Positions 9,301 through 17,900 of a DNA stretch of 64,000 bases are shown here, one piece after another. Positions within the stretch are counted from its first letter, which is position 1. The number at the start of each line of letters is the position of its first letter. Source of the stretch: Protonemura montana (Eukaryota; Arthropoda; Insecta; Plecoptera; Nemouridae). Under the pieces are notes generated by a model. The model did no database searches, was not told where the DNA came from, and saw only the letters and a program-made list of their open reading frames with translations. The stretch spans positions 5,178,570 through 5,242,569 of the forward strand of contig OX387602.1 in NCBI GenBank assembly GCA_947568835.1, written 5' to 3'. The translations under genes were made by a program, and so were the position numbers.

Positions 9301-11953
9301 GGACAAACAGAAAACACGATTACATTTCATGCTTCTCGGAATTGTAGGAAGAGACTCCTAATGGGATATTTAATTTATAAACGTCATAAAGTTGTGGTGT
9401 ACAGCACGAGGCATTGTATTGCGCACTTAAAAATTAATCGTTCATAAATTTCATCCGCCTCTGACCATACTACCACTTAAATAGTTTCGAAATCAAATTA
9501 GTCTGTTCCAAAATAGTCTGAATCAAAAATTAATTTAATTTATTTTTACTGCATAACCTCGATAAAGATTGAATAGATTCGATCCGACTCGGATCGAGGG
9601 ACTATTCACGCACGTAGGAACCATGCATTGTGTACGCCACTGGTGCAGGCAATAAATTATACGGAGCTATACCAGTAGGAAACACTTGGGAAACACGTAA
9701 CCGAAAGACAAGATCGATGACATGTTCAACTATTCTTAAAAAATCGAAACCCAATGAGATTGGGTAACCTTCTCGATTCTATCTCAGCATTTGTAATAGC
9801 TGCTCGTCTAAAGTGCTAGTTCTATTAGGTAATGCTATTGCTATAAACGTATATATGTGTGTAGGACCTATACTACTAAGATATGTATAATAACATCATT
9901 GCATTATGCTGTGTAGTAAAGAGCCATTAAGAGTGGTTAATTAGTGTTAGTGCAAGAACCAAGACCTATGTTCTAATTAGTAGAAGCAGACTCCCTCTCA
10001 CCAAATGACGATAATTCCATACTCTGGAGAAGAAAAGAAGAACACCGTAATTAATTAGTGCAGGCAAAATAATAAGAATTGCTCCATCACCAGAAATAGT
10101 ACGAATTCGGTCATCAAATCGGTTGGGAACAGTGTTTTTTTTTTTTTTATGTAAAATTGAGAAAGACATCATGAATAGAATGCCAATGTGAATGTGAATT
10201 TAAAAATCAATTCCAAACCAATTCATACTGATCGAAAAGTTAGTGACAGAAAAAAAAAACACAGTGGGACAAATAAAACAAAATTGGCAAAACCAACCGG
10301 AAATCCCGGGAAGCCACGCAGTCCACCTAGCCCCTGTAACAAGAGAATTACTTTGTACACACTCAGCACTGCAGGCTCACGAGCAGCTCGAGGGATTACT
10401 TGCATTACTTGCATGACTCTGGAACATTACTGCTAGTGCTAGCTGCCCCAGGTCACACTGTCGATGATGATTGAATTCCTTAACTTTCTTTAAAATCAAT
10501 CGCTTCTTGAAAGTATAGGTTTCCAGCTGAACTCAAAAGCGGTGTAATTTTACTTTAAAAAAATATCTAAATCCTTTAGAAATGTTTTAAGCCCGATTTC
10601 GCCCGTTCTCACTAAACATTTCTGAAAAGCTAGACGTTTCCTTTTTTGTAGGCAAATGTTTTACCTTCAAAGAAATAATTTTCTTTCATAAATAACTGAA
10701 CCCAAATATGTGATTCGGTCTAAGATGGTAATTTTGGTATCTACAGATGTTTAATAAATCGCCGCTCGTTTATCAAAGCATACATTGTTTGTTTGTGCTG
10801 TGGAGGAAAGCATCTGTTTGTAGTTTAAGAAAACAAAGATCTCATTTAATTCACTTTAATCAAATTCTTCGCGCTTACTTTGCGTCAGGTTCGCAAAAAC
10901 GCACTAATAAGGCAGTGCTTTTAATTCAATCATCATCGAACAGGTGTCTCTAGTTATACAAAACAAACCCACCAAGCAAAACGATATCGTTACTTAACTG
11001 AAAGCAAAACACTAAATTCATGCACATTTGTACACACTAACGACAAACGCCAGTCTATTAGTTTGATCAGTTCAAGCCGTAACGATAAAATTCAGTGATC
11101 GTCTTACCATGTATCCTCTATCACCTTTAACGCCCTTTGGAGCCTGGAAAACAGCAAACTGCATTGAAAAGCATGACAGTGACAATACAAGATAAATTAC
11201 AGGTATTTCATACCCAAACAAGTGTATTCTATGAAATTCATAAATACATTTAAGACATGTCTGGAATGAAAATTGTGAATTTCCATATCCGATGCAAACT
11301 GGCGTTCTCTGCAAGGAGCTGTAAAATATCTGTGGATAAAATGTAGGTCAAGAATGTAAAACACGTATACAGTGGTTATATACATGCATGTATGTACGGT
11401 ACATATTACACGATTTAGGATCTGTGTGTAACTGTAAATGGAGCATATTGCAAATTTCAAAATATAGGCTTTGACCCTTGCACTTCCACTAACTTTTATC
11501 GCATATAGGGGTGAGGTCGAGGTTGCACATAATATTACATCGCCAAGATATTTGCGCCTTGTGAAAATGGTGGTCAAAATTTGAGAGCGCCAAAACGATG
11601 TGTAGAGAACAAAAAATGTATAAAACAAACGTAAATTGGCAATCCTAGCGAGGAATTGTGTGACAAATAATAATAATGATAATAAGTAATAAAAATGTCT
11701 ACCGGAAAACCGTTCTTGCCCGGCGCGCCGATGGGACCCTAAAATAAAAAGAAACCAAAATCAAAAAATGAATAGCAACTGCAAATAAAAACACTTTTAT
11801 CTACACAGCTTGGTTGCAAAAAAAAAAAAAAACAAGGCACAGCGTGAATGTGCGGCAGATCGAAAATCTGAGTGTTACTTACAACGATTCCCGGCTCGCC
11901 CGGGTCGCCCTTCTTCCCCTTTTTACCCCGCTTTCCCGGTGGGCCAGGAGGTC
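301..11953 (-). CDS. Collagen alpha chain, MACIT-like (types XIII/XXIII/XXV, CG42342-like), 25 internal exons, both ends missing
   Basis: Seen: 25 exons encode 565 codons in one unbroken frame, mostly Gly-X-Y triplets, with GT-AG introns. Gly-X-Y blocks lie at residues 1-90, 138-251, 269-423 and 449-565, with NC segments between them. Family knowledge: chains like this form homotrimeric triple helices. MACITs are single-pass type II membrane proteins with a shed collagenous ectodomain, found at neuromuscular and adhesion sites. Reasons for MACIT: the first block carries [13 protein letters not shown] and later GFPGFPGPIGLDG. From memory these resemble segments just after the NC1 domain of human COL25A1 and in COL13A1, and several short NC domains interrupt the helix. 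The start codon, transmembrane exon and stop codon are not visible. The first exon needs one base (G) from an upstream exon. Collagen is near certain; the MACIT subclass is inference. A fibrillar chain is unlikely because of the many interruptions and the varied exon sizes. Confidence 0.93.
535..561 (-). CDS. Collagen exon 24 (residues 545-553)
   Basis: This is a 27-bp exon encoding GTDGIPGAE, with acceptor TATATTTTAG. The donor GTACCC is weak, so inclusion may be partial. Skipping would keep both the frame and the Gly-X-Y register. Confidence 0.85.
685..738 (-). CDS. Collagen exon 23, classic 54-bp exon (residues 527-544)
   Basis: This is a 54-bp exon, the classic collagen unit, encoding [18 protein letters not shown]. 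The acceptor is AATTTGCAG. The donor is GTACGT; a second GT lies 4 bp further but would shift the frame. Confidence 0.95.
896..922 (-). CDS. Collagen exon 22 (residues 518-526)
   Basis: This is a 27-bp exon encoding GPPGLDGMK, with acceptor CTGCCTTAG and donor GTATGC. Phase is 0 at both ends. Very short collagen exons like this are normal for the family. Confidence 0.92.
923..2264 (-). other. Collagen intron between exons 21 and 22 (1.34 kb)
   Basis: The intron is AT-rich, with poly-A and TA runs (for example around 1,020 and 1,660). I found no further Gly-X-Y exon that keeps phase. A short collagen-like stretch at 1,555-1,574 was examined and rejected. Confidence 0.8.
2265..2327 (-). CDS. 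Collagen exon 21 (residues 497-517)
   Basis: This is a 63-bp exon of seven perfect triplets. It begins [14 protein letters not shown] and ends GKSGSL. The acceptor is TTACTTCCAG and the donor is GTAAGA. The next intron downstream (923-2,264) is the longest one inside the visible exon cluster. Confidence 0.95.
2589..2633 (-). CDS. Collagen exon 20 (residues 482-496)
   Basis: This is a 45-bp exon encoding [15 protein letters not shown]. The acceptor is preceded by a T-rich tract (TTTTTTTTCCAG) and the donor is GTAAGT. Phase is 0 at both ends. Confidence 0.95.
2634..2986 (-). other. Collagen intron between exons 19 and 20 (353 bp)
   Basis: The intron is AT-rich and ends at exon 20 in a T-rich tract (A-rich on the + strand at about 2,638-2,647). 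Nothing else is visible. Confidence 0.8.
2987..3130 (-). CDS. Collagen exon 19, NC segment then fourth collagenous block (residues 434-481)
   Basis: The exon is 144 bp, with acceptor CTGACCATAG and donor GTAAGT. It begins non-collagenous, [15 protein letters not shown] (434-448), and then runs eleven regular triplets from [13 protein letters not shown] to GSKGEI. The acidic and tyrosine-containing start recalls the NC3 position of vertebrate MACITs, which also sits before a GPPG-rich block (COL13A1 and COL25A1 have an E-x-x-DYNGN type motif, from memory). Confidence 0.95.
3221..3250 (-). CDS. Collagen micro-exon 18, basic non-collagenous decapeptide with tandem acceptor (residues 424-433)
   Basis: This is a 30-bp exon encoding [10 protein letters not shown], with donor GTAAAA. 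It is in phase with both neighbours and keeps the frame whether included or skipped. The acceptor reads GGTCAGCAG, a NAGNAG tandem site. Use of the second AG would drop only the first Gln. Seven of ten residues are basic or Gln and there is no Gly. With the first residues of exon 19 it forms an NC segment. It is accepted because size, phase, splice sites and location all fit; its short length keeps some doubt. Confidence 0.75.
3352..3396 (-). CDS. Collagen exon 17 (residues 409-423)
   Basis: This is a 45-bp exon encoding [15 protein letters not shown], with acceptor TATTACAG and donor GTTAGT. It is the last regular exon of the third collagenous block. The next exon is non-collagenous. Confidence 0.93.
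3485..3574 (-). CDS. Collagen exon 16 (residues 379-408)
   Basis: This is a 90-bp exon of ten perfect triplets. It begins [15 protein letters not shown] and ends GPPGLPGPP. The acceptor is CTCTTGTAG and the donor is GTAAGT. Phase is 0 at both ends. Confidence 0.96.
3754..3839 (-). CDS. Collagen exon 15 (residues 350-378)
   Basis: The exon is 86 bp, with acceptor GATGTTTAG and donor GTATGC. It completes the Gly split with exon 14, then [15 protein letters not shown]. One more small break follows (GVGIEGPQ) before it ends GPPGMQ. Exons 14 and 15 together are 204 bp, the same as exons 12 and 13 together. Confidence 0.94.
3961..4078 (-). CDS. Collagen exon 14 with a helix imperfection (residues 311-349 plus split Gly)
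   Basis: The exon is 118 bp and the donor is G then GTAAAC. The acceptor chosen is TTTGGTCTGAAG, because it makes the exon start GLDGEA in phase 0 to match exon 13. An earlier CAG at about 4,092 would start in the wrong phase. Near the start the repeat breaks as [13 protein letters not shown]: Ile stands where Gly is expected, while total length keeps the register. The rest is regular, for example [16 protein letters not shown], ending GDWGIA. Confidence 0.9.
4079..5235 (-). other. Collagen intron between exons 13 and 14 (1.16 kb)
   Basis: This is very AT-rich sequence with many short A runs and a TAGGTAGG-like stretch near 4,803. I see no additional exon or mobile element. Confidence 0.8.
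5236..5333 (-). CDS. Collagen exon 13 ending in repeated RGKR (residues 278-310)
   Basis: The exon is 98 bp. The acceptor follows a pyrimidine-rich TGTTGTTCCGAAG and the donor is GTAAGG. It starts with the last two bases of a Gly codon, then [15 protein letters not shown], and ends [12 protein letters not shown]. The end carries R-G-K-R twice (304-307 and 307-310), which fits the furin-type R-X-K-R pattern while staying in Gly-X-Y register. Confidence 0.93.
5334..5925 (-). other. Collagen intron between exons 12 and 13 (592 bp)
   Basis: It separates the two halves of a split glycine codon (phase 1). The sequence is AT-rich, and I see nothing else in it. Confidence 0.8.
5926..6031 (-). CDS. 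Collagen exon 12, RGD and short NC interruption (residues 243-277 plus split Gly)
   Basis: The exon is 106 bp, with acceptor CAAACCCAG and donor GTAAGT. It starts [10 protein letters not shown], which contains an RGD at 245-247. It then leaves the repeat for [16 protein letters not shown] (253-268) and resumes GPAGPPGPP. It ends one base into a Gly codon, completed by exon 13. The frame is open throughout and the split codon restores exact Gly-X-Y register. Confidence 0.95.
6032..6694 (-). other. Collagen intron between exons 11 and 12 (663 bp)
   Basis: This is phase 0, AT-rich intron sequence with no further feature visible. Confidence 0.8.
6695..6757 (-). CDS. Collagen exon 11 with N-glycosylation sequon (residues 222-242)
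   Basis: This is a 63-bp exon of seven perfect triplets. It begins [12 protein letters not shown] and ends GVPGMPGQP. The acceptor is CTGAGCAG and the donor is GTGAGT. N227-G-T229 is a sequon, unusual inside a triple helix. An asparagine followed by glycine is also prone to deamidation. Confidence 0.95.
6854..6925 (-). CDS. Collagen exon 10 (residues 198-221)
   Basis: This is a 72-bp exon of eight perfect triplets. It begins [12 protein letters not shown] and ends GMPGRPGIP. The acceptor is AATTTTAG and the donor is GTGAGA. Phase is 0 at both ends. Confidence 0.95.
7251..7430 (-). CDS. Collagen exon 9, 20 perfect Gly-X-Y triplets (residues 138-197)
   Basis: This is the largest visible exon: 180 bp and exactly 20 uninterrupted triplets. 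It begins [15 protein letters not shown] and ends [12 protein letters not shown]. The acceptor is TTGTGTCAG and the donor is GTAAGA. It opens the second collagenous block. High Pro content ([18 protein letters not shown]) makes it the most helix-stable part in the window. Confidence 0.97.
7431..7888 (-). other. Collagen intron between exons 8 and 9 (458 bp)
   Basis: This intron divides the NC segment from the second collagenous block. It is AT-rich and I recognise nothing further in it. Confidence 0.8.
7889..7942 (-). CDS. Collagen exon 8, non-collagenous segment with N-glycosylation sequon (residues 120-137)
   Basis: This is a 54-bp exon, with acceptor TACTTCTAG and donor GTAAGT. It encodes [18 protein letters not shown]. 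It is not collagenous but is in frame between exons 7 and 9. N127-I-S129 is an N-glycosylation sequon on the presumed extracellular side. The SEQQVI-K stretch just before the next helix recalls the NC2 end of COL25A1 (from memory only). Confidence 0.87.
7943..8579 (-). other. Collagen intron between exons 7 and 8 (637 bp)
   Basis: It lies within the coding region of the NC segment. A T run lies at about 8,149-8,157. No other feature is seen. Confidence 0.8.
8580..8648 (-). CDS. Collagen exon 7, non-collagenous segment (residues 97-119)
   Basis: The exon is 69 bp. The acceptor TTTCTTTACAG is strong and the donor is GTGAGG. Phase is 0 at both ends. The peptide begins [12 protein letters not shown] and ends [11 protein letters not shown]. 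It has almost no Gly-X-Y. The spaced hydrophobics (V, L, L, I, V, V) with lysines would suit a short helical linker or registration element between triple helices. It is accepted as coding because it is open, correctly spliced and in frame with exons 6 and 8. Confidence 0.86.
8649..9088 (-). other. Collagen intron between exons 6 and 7 (440 bp)
   Basis: This is AT-rich intron sequence, including a T-rich stretch near 8,865. No other feature is seen. Confidence 0.8.
9089..9160 (-). CDS. Collagen exon 6, helix end and start of NC segment (residues 73-96)
   Basis: The exon is 72 bp, with acceptor ACATTCTAG and donor GTAACT. It begins [18 protein letters not shown] and then leaves the repeat with VFSAVK. 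This marks the end of the first collagenous block. The next two exons continue the non-collagenous segment. Confidence 0.92.
9255..9290 (-). CDS. Collagen exon 5 (residues 61-72)
   Basis: This is a 36-bp exon encoding [12 protein letters not shown]. The acceptor is CTCCACAG and the donor is GTGAGT. It is phase 0 at both ends. It is the fourth 36-bp exon in a row. Confidence 0.93.
9291..10297 (-). other. Collagen intron between exons 4 and 5 (1.0 kb)
   Basis: It carries a T run at about 10,135-10,148 and otherwise ordinary AT-rich DNA. I found no extra Gly-X-Y exon. Confidence 0.8.
10298..10333 (-). CDS. Collagen exon 4 (residues 49-60)
   Basis: This is a 36-bp exon encoding [12 protein letters not shown], with the strong acceptor TTGTTACAG. 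The donor is GTTGGT, which lacks the usual purine and AG at positions +3 to +5. The boundary rests mainly on register: stopping here joins GFPGFP to GPIGLDG of exon 5, a run I remember from human COL13A1. Read-through would leave the Gly-X-Y pattern at once. Confidence 0.85.
10334..11107 (-). other. Collagen intron between exons 3 and 4 (774 bp)
   Basis: This is ordinary AT-rich intron sequence with nothing further recognised. Confidence 0.8.
11108..11143 (-). CDS. Collagen exon 3 (residues 37-48), first triplet Ala-Pro-Lys instead of Gly
   Basis: This is a 36-bp exon encoding [12 protein letters not shown], with acceptor GTTTTCCAG and donor GTAAGA. Of the exons inside collagen blocks that begin in phase 0, all the others start with a Gly codon. 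This one starts with GCT (Ala), which is one base from GGT. In this transcript the triplet after GFP is therefore APK, a single-residue imperfection in the helix. Confidence 0.88.
11144..11702 (-). other. Collagen intron between exons 2 and 3 (559 bp)
   Basis: A minus-strand frame happens to be open from 11,197 to 11,628. Its translation is rich in Cys, Tyr, Phe and Ile as expected from AT-rich intron, and has no recognisable domain. I do not call it a gene. Confidence 0.75.
11703..11738 (-). CDS. Collagen exon 2 (residues 25-36)
   Basis: This is a 36-bp exon, phase 0 at both ends, encoding [12 protein letters not shown]. The acceptor TTATTTTAG is good. The donor GTAGAC is weaker than its neighbours', so this could be a skippable cassette that keeps frame and Gly-X-Y register. 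Confidence 0.88.
11883..11953 (-). CDS. Collagen exon 1 of those visible (residues 1-24)
   Basis: The exon is 71 bp. The acceptor is CTTCCAG before GACCTCC and the donor is GTT then GTAAGT. It starts in phase 1, so the first Gly codon is split with an upstream exon. The peptide runs [15 protein letters not shown] and ends DPGEPGIV. The lysine/arginine cluster sits at the beginning of the first helix, where COL25A1 has a similar basic run as I recall. Such runs commonly bind heparin. In vertebrate MACITs the preceding residues are a Cys-containing junction after a furin site. I could not find that exon further right. Confidence 0.93.
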
Positions 11954-14900
11954 CTGGAAGAGACAAAAACCACACATTATTTTCTTTCTCATCAACAAAC
12001 ATATGTTGCTCCATTTCAGAGACAATGGTTCTGTAAAATAAGCATGTCATTTTCTTGGTGTCGGTAGTAGACAAAGATAAGCAATTGATCCATAGCCTGG
12101 ACGTCGAGGGGGAGAGGAAAATACCCATTTTGAGACTTTGTTGCTTCAGAATAACAGCTCAAAAACCATTACTCCCGTCCACCAAGCCATATTGCCGAAA
12201 GTTTGAGAAATTAGTTTCTGTCGGAACGTTGAAGCGTCGTTCTCTAGCCAAGCTTCTGTACCAAAACAGTTCATCTTTGATACGTGGTCATCCACACAGT
12301 AACTGAATATAGCACATACGTTGCTACTTATTCTGTAATCGCTCTTTTGGTTTAAAATCATAGTATCCATCAGGTAAAACTGTATGAAATCAAATCAGGA
12401 TCATATCGTAGTTGTAATTTGTAAATTCATTAGTCAATATCATGGTACATGTATTATACCCACGTCGCAGTGCGTATTACGAGGTTGGCGCCGTAAGTCC
12501 ACGGAGAGTAATTACTTGACTATGGCTTTACTTAATTGTTATTACGCCTATGAGTCCTTGGAGTTCATTACAGATGCATTTTGATGTCGCCCCATTTGCA
12601 CCGCTCCCTTGATACCAAAACCGCCCACCCAGAGCAAGAAGTAGTTAAGCATCCCCCTGAGGTTACACCCTCTCCCCACTTCTCAGACCAACGTGCTACG
12701 GATATTATTTCGTTTTCGCGACAAAAAAATGCGCTGTGTGAACATTTTTGCAAATTACCCCATGAGAATGGCTGAAAAAGTGTCCAGCATGTGTTGTTTT
12801 CGTTCTTGGTTCGAATTTTCCGGCAATTTCCTCCACCAATTAAAAACAAAAAAACCACGGCTAAATTTCCCGTTGCAAAAAAAAATAAATATAAATAATT
12901 GTCAGACATTAGAAACGACCAGGTCCAAGCAATGACTGTCCGTTATTACAACTCCAATGACAAAAATATCAAGTAGACTTAAGCTAGGAAGCGATTGGCT
13001 GTATAATTAATGGTTCGCGAAAATTTTGGATGCAGATCAGACCATTTATGGAAGCTTTAGGGTCCCATTAAAAGTTGGTACCTCGACGAAGGGTTGCGGG
13101 TAAAATTGAGAAATGAATGAGTTCGAGCGTAGGGGTTGAGGTTTGAGAGAGAGAGAGAGAGAGAGACAGATAGTCTTTCTCCCCGATCAATTTACATATT
13201 TTATGTTCCAATCTTCACTCTGGTCGTCATTATGCAGAGGTGCCATGTAGTTCGTTTCGTAAATAGAATGCGTTTACCATATTTATTTGCGATTAATTAT
13301 TATTCATTGAGTAATGATTCAATTTTCTCGTATTTAACATTCCATATCGGAAATGAGTTCATTTGTTAAATAAACTCTATTATAAGATTTCTTTTGTCCT
13401 GGAGAGAGAGGGGGAGAGAATGCTCGACTTGGTAAGGTTCAATGCACGAACGAGCAACCGGAAAATGGCTCATCGCTAATAAATGTCTTCAACGGAATTT
13501 CACGGATATTCGGGTCTCTATATCTGCAGCGCGTGTAGTGTTGTGCGAGCTATTTCCAGGGAAATTGTTTCCCGGGAAAGCAAGACGGGAAAACAGTGTG
13601 GGCCGCGTCACGTGCCAAGTCCATGCACTTCGAAGCGTGGACACCGAACGATTCTCGGAGAAGTTTGATGATGGTCTGCCAGAGACGTGTCGGTATTATC
13701 GCATCCCGCGCAAAGTGTAAAATAACACAAGCTGTTGCACTTTAATGATGTTACTACTGGAACACAATGTCAAGACATGGGACGCCAACACGACGTTAAG
13801 ACACTTTTCGTATGGCGTCAGGGAATGTCAATGTGCTAAATTAAATTTAAACTTGAGATTGCTGCTCATAGCTGCTCTTAGGGTTAGTATACGTTCAACT
13901 ACCGCACACTGATATTTGATATTTCAACAGAGATTTCATGCTTCACTGGAAGTAAAAAGTTCTGCCCGAAATAAAAAAAGATTGGAGAACAAAGCAATCA
14001 TTTTAAAGAAGTTATCAAGTTAAATCTATAATAAAAGTTACGGTGTGCTTTGAAATGAGATTCAGGGTATCAAACAACAGCGATCGCTTTTCACGTCTGC
14101 TATCTTCATTTTCCAGCGAATAAAAGTAAAAAAATAATAGTTTCTTCCAGAGAGTTTCAGATCATTATCTCTGCTTAGCATGAAGCACTCTCCAGTTCGA
14201 CCCGCGCTGTTGAAGAAAAGTCACAACCGGAAACAAACATAATGCGGAAAGAGCTCGAACGGAATAAGAGCTATGGAAAAACGATGTCGCCGTGACATGT
14301 ATTTTTAACAACCGTTTACCGGCTAGCCCAAACCGCTTTATAGAGCTCTTTATTGTACTCTATTCAGTTTCAGGCGCTTAGGGTCGAGGGCGCATGGAAA
14401 AAAACACAAAATTTGCTCCTCTTTTTCGACGGTTTATTTAGAAAACGAATAAAAACGTTGTTACAAATATCTCGATACAGTTAACAATCGAAGAGTTATT
14501 TTAACTTTTATTGTTAAAATGGCTTTGGGAAAAAACACAATAGTCGAGAGCTCGCTCATCTACAAAATTACCCCTTTATGGTTGTTGGAACTAGTCTTGC
14601 ATGAATAAGATAACCAGGGGCCGCGGACATTGTGCATTTCCCGAGAAATTTCTTTCTGGTTCTCCCTGCATGCTTCCGGGTCGCTCAAACACCCGTGCCC
14701 CTCTATTTAATAAAAGGATTTCTACGTGTTAATACGAAATATCTTGGTTTCGAATCGTAGTAGAGGTGCCGGGCTTGACTGGAACCATGGAGTGCCAAAG
14801 GGTGCCGTGTTCATAGATAATCACGTGGTCATGCTAACTAATTTAGTAGCGGTCTGTCAAATGTGTTTCTTACAAGACATCTCTTGTAAATTCGATGACA

Positions 14901-17900
14901 AGCTAATTAAACTCATGTCCTGAGGACTCAAATTGTTTCAACTTTTCAGACCTGTGCTGTGCCCGGGAAAGTGTCTGCCAGTCTGCTAGCAAGTCTCGTT
15001 TCGTAGTGAGTGTAGCATGCCTCCTGCCAAAAGGCGGACCGGGATTAAAAGTAACGTGCAGCACCGGTTATTTCTGAGGGCATAGCGCGTGCACGAGCCG
15101 AAGGGGGCGAAGAAGATGGCGCAAATAAGGCAGGAAATGAGGAGAGATTGTTCTACAGAGAGAATACGTAATTCAGCGACGAGGCGGCGGCGTCAGACGA
15201 GGGAAACAAACGACTCCTTGGTAATTTTACTGTTGATCACAGTTACAGCATTTACATAAGCAAAGGTTTACTCGGGAAAACGGCTGAATCTTTGATATCT
15301 AATTGTATATTACTCTAGGTAATTATATGCTTTAAAATATTTCCTCAGCAAACGCAAAGAATATTCGAGGCAAGAAGCTGGGCATTAAACCTGTGTCATG
15401 CTCCGAGCTAAGACGGTATGGTAATGTCGCTGAAGATTTGCATACACATGCGTCCAATGCACAATCTACTTATATTTAATTTATGATTGTCTTCGACAAA
15501 GAAATTTCAAAACTACTGCTAGAGATTTCGGGTGTGCAGGGAAGTGCGACCAGCCTCAGGAATTACCTGGTATCAGGCCTAACAAATCACAGCCGTATGT
15601 TCTGGCTCCTAAACCACCTGTAACCAATGATGGATCGCCCCAATTATAACTCCAGAGAACACGCTGATGAAACATGTTTGAGTCCTAGTTTAATATTAGT
15701 GGTAACACATTTTTCCACGTGCCTTATAAGGAATTATACATTTCCCAGATAGTTGTCTTGTAGCTTATTAATAATCATGTAAGTACTAGGCAATAAAATA
15801 TCTGTTCGAACCACCCTGTCACAATTTAATCACCGCAATTAGCTACCCCTGCGCCCGTTCCTTGACTCGTCATGCGTGAACCCCACCAATAGCTAAGCTG
15901 CAGTCGGCATTGTGCCTCAAAACCAACTGCAGGTGTTACTAATTGCTTAATGAGTCCAATCAAGGTGATTAGTCATGAACGTGGTCATTGAGACGATCAG
16001 AGATCACCGCGGCCGAAATCATTTCCCTTGCGCCATGCTGCTGTGCAGTCTGCAGCGCTGTTCGGTGTAATGTTACACATGCTCTTCGTTCATGTTACGT
16101 TTACAATGGAATACTGGTTTTTTGTAACAGGTTATGTATGTGTGAGTTTAGAGTTCAATTGCCGCACGATTTTATCTATATTTAAAAATAATTGATTTGG
16201 TGTGCGCCTATTGGAAATCGATTTCCCCGCAAATGAAATGGGTGCTGCTGATAGCCGAGTCGTGGGCTGCGTCGACAGCACCAATAACATCGTGCATTAT
16301 GAAAACTTTGAGAGATCACGTGCCTGGACATGATAAGTATCGGTTGCCATTTCGTCAGCTAAGAACCTTGATGCAAATTGATCGCTTCAAGACCCACAGA
16401 AGCGCGCTAAACCAATATAAAATGGAATTCCAATTCAAAAGTTTTCTATCGACACAAAGTGTGGGATTCTAAATTTATTGCCACCCATATTTAAATCTCT
16501 GTAATAACAGTTAAACATGGCTGAATAACTAAACGTCTAGCGGCGTTACATTCGGCTCAAATCTAATATATTGCGTTCTTTCGGGTGACTAATGTGAGGC
16601 GCGAAGAGACTTGACGAATCAAATGCTATTAGACCGACTATTAGGCTCTTTGCCATCAGCCTAAAAATCCACATAATTCGTGTTTAATGGAAGAAGCTCG
16701 TGAGACATGTTCTGAGACATGAGCGTCTAGAAAGAGAGTTTGAACGTAAATTACTATTCACTCCAGCTTGCGAGGCGGACGGCTGCAGCCGCGTCGTTTG
16801 GCGCAGGAAATGTCCTCACGAAGAGGGTGCCATCGACAAGCATCGGTTGAGGCCGACGACAGCTCGACTGCTCGCCGTTATTTATACAGATGAGCCAATT
16901 TTGCAGCTCCTTGCTCTGTCAACTTTGCAAATGTCATGCTAGAAGAAAGCTTCCCTTAACAGGGTAAAACGAAAGCATGCGGAGAAACGATAATACGCGT
17001 CTTCAAAGTAAAATGGCATCAAATAGAGTAGAGCTCATTGATTTATTGGGTTTTCTATTTTCTTAAATTCATCACTTGGTGACCGTTTTCCCAGCCCAGG
17101 GTATTTTGAGAAGACTGTTTGCCTTTGTATTTGAATGCTTACGCGGAGATTGGGGTTGTGCACCAATAATGGGATGAGCTACAAGGAAAGTGCATCCTAG
17201 CAATGCAACTGGGTCATGCATTAAAATGCGCACGTCAATATTGCGATTGATATGTTTGCTGACTGCCGAACCAATTCTAATCGACAATTCCACTCATCAT
17301 CAATCACTGACACACAGAATACAGACGTACATCCCAGAGATTCGAGAAAATTCTCTAACCATAAACAATGTTGGAAGGGTTGCGATTTCAGAGGTAATTT
17401 CTCTATGGAGCATATTGAGACATTATCCAATAAAAACCATGCTTGGCAACGCCATAACGTAATGAGTTGTTAAAATTGTCTATACTTTGCCGCTGGCCAG
17501 CTAAAAGGCGCAACAAATTTTGATCGAAAAACGATTATAACCCAATAGATCGAACCAAACCGAGAGCAATTTAAAAACGTCAGCTGACCGCTCGGTTTAT
17601 AAGTGGTACGCAATGTAAGACCTGCTCCTTATCTTCGATACAGCTCGCTGCACGTCCTCCAAGCCGACAGATTGCAAGCCTCTGGCAGACTCTGATGGGA
17701 GATCTATTGCCCATCTTTGTGCTCCCGATATCTGCCTGGTTAATGGATACAACTTGAAGTTGCTAGCCAGGACAGACTGGGCGGCCACAAACCGAACATG
17801 TTATGCATTTATAATGAAGATGTGAGGGTTATTAAGGAGGCTGGGAGTGAACCCAAGCCCTGTGGTCCCATTCAAAGGGGCGTGCTGGTCATTAGGCCCC

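Noticed and set aside
12568..12909. Minus-strand frame with a hydrophobic stretch (FFFATGNLAVVFLFLIGGG), considered as the missing transmembrane exon
   Set aside because: The hydrophobicity comes from T-rich intronic DNA. No donor in the required phase follows, and the residues after it do not lead to a Cys-Pro-Gly junction.
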